Below, piece after piece: positions 1 through 8,371 of a DNA stretch of 64,000 nt. A program made the translations under genes and the position numbers. This stretch comes from Streptomyces sp. NRRL S-337 (GTDB lineage: Bacteria > Actinomycetota > Actinomycetes > Streptomycetales > Streptomycetaceae). Below the pieces are notes generated by a model. The model worked only from the letters and a program-made list of their open reading frames with translations. It ran no database searches and was not told where the DNA came from. The stretch covers positions 62,001 through 126,000 of the forward strand of contig NZ_JOIX01000001.1 in NCBI RefSeq assembly GCF_000720175.1. Direction: 5' to 3'. How positions within the stretch are numbered: position 1 is the stretch's first letter; each line of letters opens with the position of its first letter.

Positions 1-1
1 G

Positions 2-1384
2 CAGCTCGCGCGTGCCAAGTGGCAGCTCACCCGGCGCGGATTCGGTCCCTGGCCGCGGATCTACCGTCCGGCAGAGGGTGGCCGGCGGCAGTGCGTGCAG
101 CTCGCGATCCTTCCGTGGGGCGCGCTCGATGCCCGTTCCTGGGGAGAGGCGGAGCACCTGCCGGCGGCCGAACTCGCCCGCGTACTGGGCTCGTTCGCGA
201 CGCGCGTCATCACCCCCCGCGGTTCGACGGCCGTCTGCGGACTGGAGCTGATGACCGCGCTGCGCCCCCCGACCCGCGCCGTCAAGGACGAGGGCACCGG
301 TGCCTGGGTTTCCGGGCCCAACCCGGGCGCGCTCACGGAACCCGTCGATCCCGCGCCGCCCGAGGCGCCCGGCGAACACCCCGTGGCCGCCGCCCTTTAC
401 CCGCGCCACCACGAGCGCACCCCGGACCAGGTCCTCGACGAAGAGGCCTACGACTGGTTCCGGCCGCTCACCGACGAGGAGTGCGCCCAGGGCTACGCGT
501 ACGGGGTCGGCATCGACGTCAACATGGCGTTCGCCGCGGCGGCGAACCGCCTCACCGTCGGCACCGGCCCGGCCACGCACGTGCGCGCCCCGGCCTTCGA
601 CCCCAAGCTGCCCGGTACCTGGCTCGTCGACCTCTCCCGCATCGACGTCGACCCCCGGCTGCCCAACCCGTTCACCCCGAGGGGCGTCCGACCGGCCGGG
701 CCGGCCTGGTACGCCACCTCGACCCTCGCGTACGCGGTCGAACTCGGCGCGCGCGTCGAGCCGTTGGAGGCGTACGTACGGTACGAGCACGGTTCCTATC
801 TGGACGCCTGGTACACCCGGCTGCGCGATGCCTACATGGCCACGATGGCCGACCTCGGGGTCAGCCCGGGAATGCCGGACGCCGACTTCCTGGCTGCCAT
901 GGCGCGTCACAAGGACGTGGACCCCGGGCAGGCGGCCGTGCTGTCGGCCATCAAGTCGACCGTCAAGGGCGGCATCGGCAAGCTCCGTGAGCGGCCGCAG
1001 GGCGTGGGCCACACATACGGCGAGCGCTGGCCCGCCCTGGAGCGGCCCACCTGGAGCCCGCACATCCGGGCGGAGCTCATCGGCAAGGCCCGCACCAACA
1101 TGCACCGCAAGATGACCAAGCTCGCCGCGGTCGGGCGATTCCCGGTCGCGGTCCTGTCGGACTGCGCCGTCTACCTCTCCCACGGTCCGTCGCCGCTCGA
1201 CTTCCTCCCGTACACGGAGGAGGGCAAACCGCTTCCCGGGGGCTTCCGGCTCGGGGTGTCGCCCGGCATGGTCAAGCACGAGGGCACCCAGGACTTCCTG
1301 TGGGTGGCCGCGATGATCGAGGACGAGCGGATCAACCCGGCCCGGCACATCAAGGGCACCGACGCCGCTGGAGACGGGGAGTAG
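2..1384 (+). CDS. tap: Telomere-associated protein Tap, 3' part
   Basis: The reading frame is open from the first full codon at base 2 to the stop at 1382-1384, so the gene begins outside the window; about 460 residues are visible. Tap binds single-stranded telomere overhangs, recruits the terminal protein Tpg to the ends of linear Streptomyces replicons, and is reported to add the first deoxynucleotide to Tpg. The visible part fits a polymerase palm: GIDVNMAF with its Asp at 515-517 (motif A-like), a Lys/Gly-rich KSTVKGGIGKL stretch at 953-985 (motif B-like) and VLSDCAVY with Asp at 1160-1162 (motif C-like). The identification rests mainly on tpg following 9 bases later, the conserved tap-tpg order. 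The helix-turn-helix expected near the N-terminus is not in view. Confidence 0.88.
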   Translation, partial: QLARAKWQLTRRGFGPWPRIYRPAEGGRRQCVQLAILPWGALDARSWGEAEHLPAAELARVLGSFATRVITPRGSTAVCGLELMTALRPPTRAVKDEGTGAWVSGPNPGALTEPVDPAPPEAPGEHPVAAALYPRHHERTPDQVLDEEAYDWFRPLTDEECAQGYAYGVGIDVNMAFAAAANRLTVGTGPATHVRAPAFDPKLPGTWLVDLSRIDVDPRLPNPFTPRGVRPAGPAWYATSTLAYAVELGARVEPLEAYVRYEHGSYLDAWYTRLRDAYMATMADLGVSPGMPDADFLAAMARHKDVDPGQAAVLSAIKSTVKGGIGKLRERPQGVGHTYGERWPALERPTWSPHIRAELIGKARTNMHRKMTKLAAVGRFPVAVLSDCAVYLSHGPSPLDFLPYTEEGKPLPGGFRLGVSPGMVKHEGTQDFLWVAAMIEDERINPARHIKGTDAAGDGE

Positions 1385-1393
1385 GGATACGCC

Positions 1394-1951
1394 ATGGGCA
1401 TCATCCAGGACAGCCTGGACAAGGCCGAGGAACACACCGCCACCCGTCCCCTCCCCAAGTCGGCGCCGGCGCAGATGCGCTTCCTGGTCAAGTCGGAGAA
1501 GGGCTCGACCATGGCGGTGGCGCGGCTGCTCGGGGTCTCCCAGCGGACCGTCGAGCGTTACGTCAAGGCGCAGATCAAGCGGCCCCGCAAGGACCTGGCC
1601 GCCCGTATGGAGCGCGAGGTCCGCAGGCGGTGGCAACCGCGGGTCCGCGAGCGGGCGAAGAAGCGGGCGGCGACCGTCGGCGGCATCGTCATCGAGACCC
1701 GCGCCCGCTTCGGCTTCACCGCCGCCCCCGGCAGCACCGACGACAGCCGCATCCGGCGCATCACGCAGGCCCTGCCCCCGGCCTACGCCGCCCGCCTCTT
1801 CGACGCCCAGGCCGCCGGGGCAACGGAACAGCAACTGCGCGACATCGCCGCCGAGGGGCTCCAGGAGATCTACTTCAAGGACCACGGCCGCCGCGCCGAC
1901 GGGCTGCAGGTGGAGTTCACCGACATCGAGTATGTGGAGATGGAGTTTTAA
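1394..1951 (+). CDS. tpg: Terminal protein Tpg (telomere cap and replication primer)
   Basis: The 185-residue product has the normal length of Tpg, the protein covalently bound to the 5' ends of linear Streptomyces chromosomes that primes synthesis of the terminal patch. A helix-turn-helix covers about residues 38-61 (MAVARLLGVSQRTVERYVK), followed by a very basic stretch (63-91). FGFTAAPGSTDD at 106-117 contains Thr109 and Thr115; the priming residue reported for Tpg is a threonine near position 114, so one of these is the likely attachment site (inference from numbering only). The ATG lies 9 bases after the tap stop, with a purine-rich GGGGAGTAGGG ribosome site overlapping that stop, so the two genes are co-transcribed. 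The acidic C-terminus is complete. Confidence 0.93.
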   Translation: MGIIQDSLDKAEEHTATRPLPKSAPAQMRFLVKSEKGSTMAVARLLGVSQRTVERYVKAQIKRPRKDLAARMEREVRRRWQPRVRERAKKRAATVGGIVIETRARFGFTAAPGSTDDSRIRRITQALPPAYAARLFDAQAAGATEQQLRDIAAEGLQEIYFKDHGRRADGLQVEFTDIEYVEMEF

Positions 1952-2433
1952 GGAGCGAGCCAGGTGCCTGCGGCGCCCGGGCAGTTCACGAGGTCCAGAT
2001 CCTGAAACTGGAGCCAACGGGCGTGCCTGGCGCGCCACTTGTGCTCGGCGCCGACGACAGTGCGGGCGGGCGTCGCTGATGCTCAAGGTGCGTGAGGCGG
2101 TCCGCGAGGTGGTGGCGGAGCGTGCGGTGCACAGGCTGCCCGGCGCGGGGCCGACATGCCACGGAGAGCGTGCCGGCCCGTGGTCGGGTGCTGCTGCGCC
2201 GTGCTCCCGCCGCGCCGGACCGCGCCGGAGCGCCTACTGGTCGAGGTCGCGCCCCGAGTGAGGCCGGGGCGTGATCGCGACCCTTATTCGTTGCCCTCGG
2301 CAATATTTGCCCGGCGTCGCCCGCGTCCCCGCCCCGCTCCCGTCCGCCTCCCCGCACGTCAACGTTCGCGGTCTGTCACGGGCCGGAGGTAACCTGAACG
2401 GAGCCCTCCTGCCCCCGGAGCCGGGGAGGTCAC
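1952..2433. other. 482-bp gap after tpg, no gene recognised
   Basis: Several short frames are open here, but none has a convincing start with ribosome site, protein-like composition or recognisable domain. The stretch around 2275-2310 is unusually AT-rich for this DNA (ttattcg...caatatttgcc) and may hold the promoter of the GH15 gene. Only GGGGAGG just before the ATG at 2434 is assigned with confidence. Confidence 0.5.
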
Positions 2434-4269
2434 ATGGTCGCCGGTGAGAGCCTGCGTCCCAGTAGGGCGGACGCGCCGCGCTACATCCCCATAGCCGAGC
2501 ACGGTCTGATCGGCGATATGCGGACGGCCGCGCTCGTCGGCACGAACGGGACCATCGACTGGTACTGCTGCACCCGTTTCGACGCGCCGAGTGTGTTCGC
2601 GTCGATACTGGACGCCGACCGCGGCGGGTCGTTCGAGCTGGCGCCGGACGTGCCCACGCGCACCAAGCAGTTCTACTTTCCCGACACCAACATCCTGATC
2701 ACGCGCTTCTTCGCGGACAACGGTGTCGGCGAGGTCCAGGACTTCATGCCGATCGTCGACGACTCACGCGAGGCGGACCGGCACCGGCTGATCCGCCGGG
2801 TGCTGTGCGTCCGCGGCACGCTGCCGTTCATCGCCAAGGTGGCTCCCCGGTTCGACTACGGGCGGCGTGCGCACACGGTGAGCAGCCAGGGGTGCCATAC
2901 GGTCTTCGAGTCGCCGGGGCTGACGCTGTCGCTGACGTCCGGCGTTCCGGTCGAGATCGACGGTCCGGACGCCTGGTCCTCGTTCAAGCTCCACGAGGGT
3001 GACGCCGCGGTGTTCGCGCTCGACCGTATTGGCGGGGGGCTGGAGCCGCGGGCCTGTCCGGCGATGGAGGCCGAGGAGCTGTTCGGCGCCACGGTGCGGT
3101 ACTGGCGGAGCTGGCTGTCCCACTCCCGGTACCGGGGACGCTGGCGGGAGATGGTGCACCGCTCCGCGCTCACGCTCAAGCTCCTCATCTACGCGCCGAC
3201 CGGGGCCATCGTGGCCGCGCCCACGACCAGCCTGCCCGAGCAGATCGGTGGCGAGCGGAACTGGGACTACCGGTACGCCTGGGTGCGGGATGCCGCCTTC
3301 TGTATTTATGCGTTGCTGAGGCTGGGCTTCACCGATGAGGCCAAGGCGTTCGTGCACTTCCTTTCCGGCAACGTCCGTTCCGATGCCTGCGCGGCCGGGC
3401 CGCTGCAGATCATGTACGGCATCGACGGCCGCAGCGAACTTCCCGAGGAGGAGCTGTCCCATCTGGAGGGGCATCTGGGTTCGGCTCCCGTCCGGATCGG
3501 CAACAACGCCGTCAAGCAGCTCCAACTGGACATCTACGGCGCGCTCATCGATTCGCTCTACCTCTACGACAAATGGGGGGAGCCGCTGTCCAGTGAGCAC
3601 TGGGACACCATCGGCAACCTCGTCAACTGGGTCTGTGAGAACTGGGACCAGCCGGACGAGGGGATCTGGGAGACCCGCGGCAAGACCCAGAACTTCCTGT
3701 ATTCGCAGCTGATGTGCTGGGTCGCCATCGAGCGGGCGATGCGGATCGCCACCCACCGCGGTCTGCCGGCGGACATGCTCCGGTGGGGGAGGGCCCGCGA
3801 CACGATCTACCGGCGGATCATGGACCGGGGCTGGTCCGCGGAGCGGAAGGCGTTCGTCCAGCACGAGGGCGACACCGTCCTGGACGCCGCCGTCCTGATG
3901 ATGCCGCTGGCCAAGTTCATCTCACCCACCGACCCGAAGTGGCTCTCCACGCTCGACGTGCTGGGCGAGGACCTGGTGTCCGACTCGCTGGTCTACCGCT
4001 ACGACCCGCGCAGCAGCCCGGACGGCCTGCGCGGTGAGGAGGGCACCTTCTCGATCTGCTCGTTCTGGTACGTCGAGGCGCTCTCCCGCGCCGGCCGCGT
4101 CGACGAGGCCCGGCTCGCCTTCGAGAAGATGCTGACCTACGGCAACCACCTGGGTCTGTACGCCGAGGAGATCGGCCGCACCGGCGAACAGATCGGCAAC
4201 TTCCCCCAGGCCTTCACCCACCTGGCACTGATCAGCGCCGCCTTCAACCTCGACCGGGCCCTGGGCTGA
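2434..4269 (+). CDS. Glycoside hydrolase family 15 protein (glucoamylase/trehalase type)
   Basis: The 611-residue product has the two-part architecture of bacterial GH15 enzymes: an N-terminal beta-sandwich starting with [20 protein letters not shown] (about 24-43), then an (alpha/alpha)6 catalytic barrel with [11 protein letters not shown] (about 273-283) and [16 protein letters not shown] (about 533-548) carrying the expected catalytic glutamates. GH15 enzymes hydrolyse alpha-glucosidic bonds with inversion. In actinobacteria close relatives include trehalases as well as glucoamylase-like proteins, so the substrate is open. There is no signal peptide, so it is intracellular, which favours trehalose or glycogen-derived oligosaccharides. 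The ATG is preceded by GGGGAGG at 7-base spacing. It stands alone, with a hairpin directly after the stop. Confidence 0.85.
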   Translation: MVAGESLRPSRADAPRYIPIAEHGLIGDMRTAALVGTNGTIDWYCCTRFDAPSVFASILDADRGGSFELAPDVPTRTKQFYFPDTNILITRFFADNGVGEVQDFMPIVDDSREADRHRLIRRVLCVRGTLPFIAKVAPRFDYGRRAHTVSSQGCHTVFESPGLTLSLTSGVPVEIDGPDAWSSFKLHEGDAAVFALDRIGGGLEPRACPAMEAEELFGATVRYWRSWLSHSRYRGRWREMVHRSALTLKLLIYAPTGAIVAAPTTSLPEQIGGERNWDYRYAWVRDAAFCIYALLRLGFTDEAKAFVHFLSGNVRSDACAAGPLQIMYGIDGRSELPEEELSHLEGHLGSAPVRIGNNAVKQLQLDIYGALIDSLYLYDKWGEPLSSEHWDTIGNLVNWVCENWDQPDEGIWETRGKTQNFLYSQLMCWVAIERAMRIATHRGLPADMLRWGRARDTIYRRIMDRGWSAERKAFVQHEGDTVLDAAVLMMPLAKFISPTDPKWLSTLDVLGEDLVSDSLVYRYDPRSSPDGLRGEEGTFSICSFWYVEALSRAGRVDEARLAFEKMLTYGNHLGLYAEEIGRTGEQIGNFPQAFTHLALISAAFNLDRALG

Positions 4270-4272
4270 CGA

Positions 4273-4314
4273 CCCTCCCGGTGGGGGCTCCCCGAAGGGG
4301 CACCTCAGGGAGGG
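4273..4314 (+). terminator. Nested hairpin after the GH15 gene
   Basis: CCCTCCC (4273-4279) pairs with GGGAGGG (4308-4314), enclosing an inner CCCC-gaa-GGGG hairpin. It begins 3 bases after the stop codon. There is no U-tract, as is common for Streptomyces terminators. Confidence 0.6.
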
Positions 4315-4383
4315 CCTCCCCGGTGACGGCACCGCCGACGGCTCCGCCTACCGTAGGGCGCTGCCGTCGATGCCGGGAGAGGT

Positions 4384-5793
4384 ATGACCATCGAAGATGC
4401 CGTGTTCCGTGGGCGGATGCCCGGGCGGGCCGGGGACCTGGGGGTTGAGGGGCACGGCATCGAGCCGGTGCCCGAGAGCAACCGTTACGGGACGCCGGCG
4501 CGGCTGTTCACCGTCTGGTGTGCGCCGAACCTGACCATGACCGGGGTCTTCACGGGCACGGTGGGCGTCTCGCTGGGGCTGGACTTCTGGACGGCGCTCG
4601 TCGCCATGGTGCTCGGCACGGTCGTCGGGGCGCTGCCGGCCGCCTATCTGTGCACCTGGGGCAGCCGGACCGGTACCGGGCAGCTCCCGTTGGCGCGGCT
4701 CGCGTTCGGCGGTGGGGTGGTGCTGCCCGGCGTCATGCAGTGGCTGACCTCCGTCGCCTGGGACGCCCTCATCGGGCTCTTCGGCGGGGAGGCACTGGCC
4801 CAGCTGCTCGGCTGGCCGTTCTGGCCGGGCGCGCTGGTGGTGCTGCTCCTGCAGGGGGTCGTGGGGATCTTCGGGTACGAGGTCCTGCACCGGCTCCAGA
4901 CCGTGATGACCTTCGTGCTGGGCGCGGCGTTCCTGGTCATCGGCGCCAAGCTGCTGACCGGTGTGCCGCTGCCGGTGCCGGGTACCGCGCACGGCGCCGA
5001 CCGGGCCGGCGCCTTCGTGCTGACCAGTACCGTGGCGCTCGGCCTGGCCGTCTCCTGGGCGCCGTACGCCTCCGACTTCAGCCGCTATCTGCCGCGGCGC
5101 ACCTCCCGGCCGCGGATGTTCTGGTACTCGCTGCTCGGCATGGTGCTCTCCTTCGTCTGGGTGCAGACGCTGGGCCTGTGGGGAGCCGGGCTGTTCACCG
5201 ACCAGACCGCCGCCGCGGTGCAGGGCCTGCTGGGCGGCGGGGCGCTCGGCGCCTTCGGCCTGCTCGCCATCACGGCCGCGGCCGTGTGCAGCAACGCGAT
5301 GAACGACTACAGCGGCTCGCTGGCCCTCCAGGCGGCCGGCCTGCGGGTGCCCAGGCCGCTCGCCGCGGCGGCCGCCGCCGTCCTCGGTTTCCTGCTCGTC
5401 CTGTGGCTGCACGCCGCGCACACCACCGTCCGCTTCCAGAACCTGCTGCTGTTCGTCGGCTACTGGATTCCCGGTTTCGTGGGCATCGTGCTCGTGGACG
5501 CGCGGGTGCGGGCCAGGGCCCGGGGCGGCGCGCCGATCGACGTCGCGGCCGAGTTCGCCCGGCCGCAGCCGTGGTGGCCGGCCTGCGTCGCCTTCCTCGC
5601 CGCGTTCGCCGCCGCCGTGCCCTTCATGAACACCTCCCTCCTCACCGGGCCGGTCGCGGCCGCCCTGCACGGCGCCGACCTCGCGTACTACGTGGCCTTC
5701 GCCGTGTCGGTGGCGGTGTACGCGCCGCTGCGGTGGGTGGTGCGGCAGCGGGATGTAGGGGCACCCGAGCCGGTCGCGGCGGCACGCGGCTGA
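4384..5793 (+). CDS. NCS1-family purine/cytosine permease
   Basis: The 469-residue integral membrane protein has about twelve hydrophobic segments and the sequence pattern of the NCS1 (CodB/purine-cytosine permease) family: a polar N-terminus ending in GTPARLFTVWCAPNLTMTG, then TGQLPLARLAFG after the second helix, and WAPYASDFSRYLP in the middle. The family imports nucleobases, hydantoins or related heterocycles with a cation. The ATG at 4384 has GGGAGAGG directly upstream. There are no catabolic genes for a nucleobase beside it, so the substrate cannot be assigned from context. The downstream gene converges and shares a large hairpin across both stop codons. Confidence 0.85.
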   Translation: MTIEDAVFRGRMPGRAGDLGVEGHGIEPVPESNRYGTPARLFTVWCAPNLTMTGVFTGTVGVSLGLDFWTALVAMVLGTVVGALPAAYLCTWGSRTGTGQLPLARLAFGGGVVLPGVMQWLTSVAWDALIGLFGGEALAQLLGWPFWPGALVVLLLQGVVGIFGYEVLHRLQTVMTFVLGAAFLVIGAKLLTGVPLPVPGTAHGADRAGAFVLTSTVALGLAVSWAPYASDFSRYLPRRTSRPRMFWYSLLGMVLSFVWVQTLGLWGAGLFTDQTAAAVQGLLGGGALGAFGLLAITAAAVCSNAMNDYSGSLALQAAGLRVPRPLAAAAAAVLGFLLVLWLHAAHTTVRFQNLLLFVGYWIPGFVGIVLVDARVRARARGGAPIDVAAEFARPQPWWPACVAFLAAFAAAVPFMNTSLLTGPVAAALHGADLAYYVAFAVSVAVYAPLRWVVRQRDVGAPEPVAAARG

Positions 5794-5837
5794 GCACGCC
5801 CGCCGGGTGGCCTACGCGGCGGGCGGGGCGCTCAGCC
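5788..5837. terminator. Bidirectional hairpin between convergent genes
   Basis: GGCTGAGC (5788-5795) pairs with GCTCAGCC (5830-5837), and inside it CGCCCGCC (5797-5804) pairs with GGCGGGCG (5818-5825). The stem spans the stop codons of both the permease and the 768-residue protein gene, so it could end transcription in both directions. Confidence 0.7.
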
Positions 5838-8118
5838 AGTGGCGGCCCCGCGCGCTCCACCCCAGGAAACGGCGGCCCCGGCCGCCCCGCGCCGTGCCGT
5901 CGGGCCCGAAGCCGCCACCCCCGGCGACCAGGCGCAGGCCCGCAACGGCGGGTGCCAGCCGGGCGGCCACATGCCATGGATGGCGGGCCGCCTCCTCGTC
6001 CAGCCGGGCCAGCACCCGGGCCTGCTCTCCCGGGTCGCACAGCGCCAGATGGAACACCAGGTGGCGCCAGGCGTACGCCGCATCCTTGATCGTCGCCAGC
6101 GGCCGCGGATGGTCGTGCACCTGCGCCGTCAGCCGGCACACCGTACGGAAGCAGCGCCGCGCCAGATCGGCCGGGCCCGGCTCCGGGGCGATGCCGACCC
6201 GGCCGACCAGCGTGGCCAGATTGTGTGTGGTCAGGATCTGCGCCTGCTCGATCACCGCACCGCACTCCGCCACCGAGCCGTGCCCAAAGACCCCGGCCCG
6301 CTCGCCGCACAACCGGGCGAAACCCGGCGACGTCCGCGGCTGGTAGCCGCGGACGAGTGCGGTGCTCGTCTCGACGATCGCCAGATTGCGCAGCGCCGCG
6401 TAGTCGATGCCGTAGTACCGCTCGTAGAGCGTGCCGCCCAGCAGGTCGCCGGCGATCCGCGCCGCCGTGAGGAACTTGCGGGAGAACGTGCCCATGAAGA
6501 TGTCCGCGGCGAGTTCCTCCACCAGAGGGGCGTCGAGGTCCGCCTGGCGGGCCAGCGAACCCAGTTCACGGATCAGCGGGTTGGGCAGGAGCGTGCCCGG
6601 GAAACCCTGGACGGCCAGCTCGCCGAGGTGCCGCAGTGTGGTGAGCGCGTCGTCCTGGGCGGCGTCGGTAGCCCGCTGCCCGGCCACCGCCCGCACCCAC
6701 GGCAGTTCCTCCACCCGCACCTGGCGCTCCAGGTTGAGCAGCAGCAGCGAACGGCGGCGCGCGAACGCCCGGTAATGCGCGGCCATCAGCCGGCGCAGCG
6801 CCGCGTCCGGATATGCCTGTGCGGTCGTCGTCGCCACCAACTGGGGCACCAGCTCGGCCAGTACCTCCGCCGACGGCACCACACCGCGCTCGATGAGCGT
6901 GCCGACCGGGGCGCTCAGCGTGGACTCGACGACCTGCCGGATCGCCGCCGGAACCGCGGCTCCCACGGGCAGTCCGGTTTCCCGGTGCTCCTCCTCCGTC
7001 ACCGCGACGACCAGCGCCCCGACATCGGCCGCCCCCACGTCCTGAGGCAGCTCGCAGAGCCGGCGGAGCACCAGCTGCGCCAGCGCATGGTGGGACGGCA
7101 GCGCCGCCTGGGCCGCCTGCCGCTCCCGCAGCGCCGTATGCGGAACGGAACCGGGGGCTCCGCGCCGTCGCACCATGGAGGACACGGCGTGCCGCAGCAG
7201 ACCGAGCCGACGGGCATCGAGGGGCCGCCCGGCGACGGTGGTCTCCAGAGAGGCCCGCAGGATGGCGAGGTTCTCCTTGGGCTTGCGGTGCTTGCCACAG
7301 CGGGTGTGGACCTCGGCCAGCTGACGGTAGCGGTCCAGCAGTGCCGCGCCGCGCGCGAGCCAGTCCTCGCCGGGGGTGCGGACCAGCACCCGGCCGCCCT
7401 CGGCGGTCTCCAGCCAGTGGACCAGCAGCTCATCGGCGAACGGCTGCCAGACCATGAGCGCCTCGCGCTGCGCCTCGACGGCCGCATGCGGCCGACGGCG
7501 TGCCAGGGCCTGCCCGGCCTCGCCGACCGTCCGGCGGTGCACCGCGGAGGCGTTCGGCGAGGGCGCCGCCGCCGGCCGCGGCGTGAACCGCAACTGCCCG
7601 GCGAACGGCTCCAGTACGTCGACGAGTTCCAGTGCCTCGGCCACCTGTCCGGAGCGCACCAACCAGGCCACGATGAGCAGCGCGGCCTCCTCGGGCACCG
7701 CGACCTCGTAGCACCCGTTGTCCAGCAGCCGGCACAGTCCGGACAGTCCGGCCTCGGTCAGGGAGTACGCGAAGAGCGCCCGGCGCTCGGCCGGAACGCC
7801 GGCCCGGCGCGCCGCGTCCCGCTCGTACGGCAGCAGCGGACCGCCGGCGCTCGCCGCACCGGTCGCGAAGCCACCGCGGACGACCTCCGGGGTCACCCAG
7901 GCCGGCAGGCCCGCCACCGGGGCCCGCGACCCCACGGACAGGCGGCCGCCGGCGATTCCGTCGAGCACGCTCCGCCAGCGGCGGATCCGCTCCTCGGCGC
8001 GTCGGCGGGAGGCGGCGTCCTCATGGGTGAGCGCGGTGCCGAAGGCCCTGGCCAACTGTGCCTGGGCGTAGGGCGGTCCACCGGCGAAGGGAAGCTGCTG
8101 CTCAGCGTCGTCGTTCAT
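5812..8118 (-). CDS. Large uncharacterised helical protein downstream of a tRNA-like RNA
   Basis: The 768-residue product has no signal peptide, membrane segment or catalytic motif that I recognise. It is Leu/Ala/Arg-rich and looks like a helical-repeat scaffold. Recognisable blocks include PYERDAARRAGVPAERRA near residue 90 and ADIFMGTFSRKFLTAARIAG in the C-terminal third. ATG at 8118 is chosen because the frame upstream runs through the tRNA-like element. No Shine-Dalgarno precedes this ATG: only GCTT separates it from the 3' side of the acceptor stem. The divergent neighbour encodes a DUF4132 protein. In enterobacteria DUF4132 (MolR/YehI) is encoded near YehM, a protein of similar length, with MoxR and VWA proteins; a YehM-like role is a guess from size and context only. 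Confidence 0.75.
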   Translation of the reverse strand: MNDDAEQQLPFAGGPPYAQAQLARAFGTALTHEDAASRRRAEERIRRWRSVLDGIAGGRLSVGSRAPVAGLPAWVTPEVVRGGFATGAASAGGPLLPYERDAARRAGVPAERRALFAYSLTEAGLSGLCRLLDNGCYEVAVPEEAALLIVAWLVRSGQVAEALELVDVLEPFAGQLRFTPRPAAAPSPNASAVHRRTVGEAGQALARRRPHAAVEAQREALMVWQPFADELLVHWLETAEGGRVLVRTPGEDWLARGAALLDRYRQLAEVHTRCGKHRKPKENLAILRASLETTVAGRPLDARRLGLLRHAVSSMVRRRGAPGSVPHTALRERQAAQAALPSHHALAQLVLRRLCELPQDVGAADVGALVVAVTEEEHRETGLPVGAAVPAAIRQVVESTLSAPVGTLIERGVVPSAEVLAELVPQLVATTTAQAYPDAALRRLMAAHYRAFARRRSLLLLNLERQVRVEELPWVRAVAGQRATDAAQDDALTTLRHLGELAVQGFPGTLLPNPLIRELGSLARQADLDAPLVEELAADIFMGTFSRKFLTAARIAGDLLGGTLYERYYGIDYAALRNLAIVETSTALVRGYQPRTSPGFARLCGERAGVFGHGSVAECGAVIEQAQILTTHNLATLVGRVGIAPEPGPADLARRCFRTVCRLTAQVHDHPRPLATIKDAAYAWRHLVFHLALCDPGEQARVLARLDEEAARHPWHVAARLAPAVAGLRLVAGGGGFGPDGTARGGRGRRFLGWSARGRHWLSAPPAA

Positions 8119-8122
8119 AAGC

Positions 8123-8193
8123 CGACGTGGCGGGTGCTGCCCCCGCGCCCTCCGGGTCCCGAGCCCGGTGCTCTGCTGTTGAGCTACACGTCG
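8123..8193 (-). ncRNA. tRNA-like cloverleaf RNA in the leader of the 768-residue protein gene
   Basis: Read on the minus strand, 71 nt fold perfectly as a tRNA. The acceptor is 7 bp (CGACGTG with CACGTCG), U8-A9 follow, then a 4-bp D stem (GCTC/GAGC) with loop AACAGCA. A 5-bp anticodon stem (CCGGG/CCCGG) holds loop CTCGGGA with U33, anticodon CGG and G37 as in proline tRNAs. A 5-nt variable region leads to a 5-bp T stem (GCGGG/CCCGC) with a 7-nt loop. All 21 pairs are Watson-Crick. It is not an ordinary tRNA: the T loop is GGCAGCA instead of TTCRANY, the D loop lacks GG, and no CCA is encoded. A promoter just upstream would start transcription at its 5' edge, and the start codon of the following gene lies 4 bases after it. 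Confidence 0.72.
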
Positions 8194-8203
8194 ATGATCG
8201 GGG

Positions 8204-8233
8204 AGCGTAGGTGGCCCGGAAGTCGTCGGGCAA
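8204..8233 (-). promoter_or_regulatory. Housekeeping-type promoter of the tRNA-like RNA
   Basis: On the minus strand TTGCCC (8233-8228) and TACGCT (8209-8204) are separated by 18 bases, matching the -35 and TANNNT -10 of the main sigma factor. A start 7 bases after the -10 falls about 3 bases before the acceptor stem, so the RNA would begin almost exactly at the mature 5' end of the cloverleaf. Confidence 0.55.
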
Positions 8234-8341
8234 ACGGATTTCCGGGGAAGCGGGCGAGGCGCCGCCCGGGGCGTCCGAACCGGCTGGCGAAGGCGGGTCG
8301 ATGCGGCCGGGTTCACCGGCTGCGATGCAGGTCAGAGGGCA

Positions 8342-8364
8342 TTGTCAGACCCTGCGGCTACGGT
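8342..8364 (+). promoter_or_regulatory. PafBC (RecA-NDp)-type DNA-damage promoter, leaderless
   Basis: TTGTCAGAC (8342-8350), 8 bases, then TACGGT (8359-8364) reproduces the actinobacterial RecA-independent damage motif TTGTCRGTG-N8-TANNNT with two mismatches in the first element. Seven bases separate the -10 from ATG at 8372, so the transcript would start at the A of the start codon. This also explains the lack of a usable Shine-Dalgarno. Confidence 0.65.
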
Positions 8365-8371
8365 CGTCGAC

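Noticed and set aside
1952..2433. Small genes after tpg (e.g. frames near 1932-2261 and 2092-2274)
   Set aside because: Arg/Gly/Ala-rich with no supported start; overlapping frames on both strands are equally open, as expected for noncoding high-GC DNA.
2764..3864. 366-codon antisense frame over the GH15 gene
   Set aside because: Shadow frame; the opposite strand has a full GH15 enzyme.
4348..5670. 440-codon antisense frame over the permease
   Set aside because: Low-complexity Gly/Gln/His/Arg composition and no ribosome site; the permease frame has clear membrane helices.
8123..8193. Ordinary tRNA-Pro(CGG) gene
   Set aside because: The cloverleaf is perfect, but the T loop is not TTCRANY, the D loop lacks the GG pair, and no CCA or usual discriminator context is present, so it is recorded as tRNA-like RNA instead.
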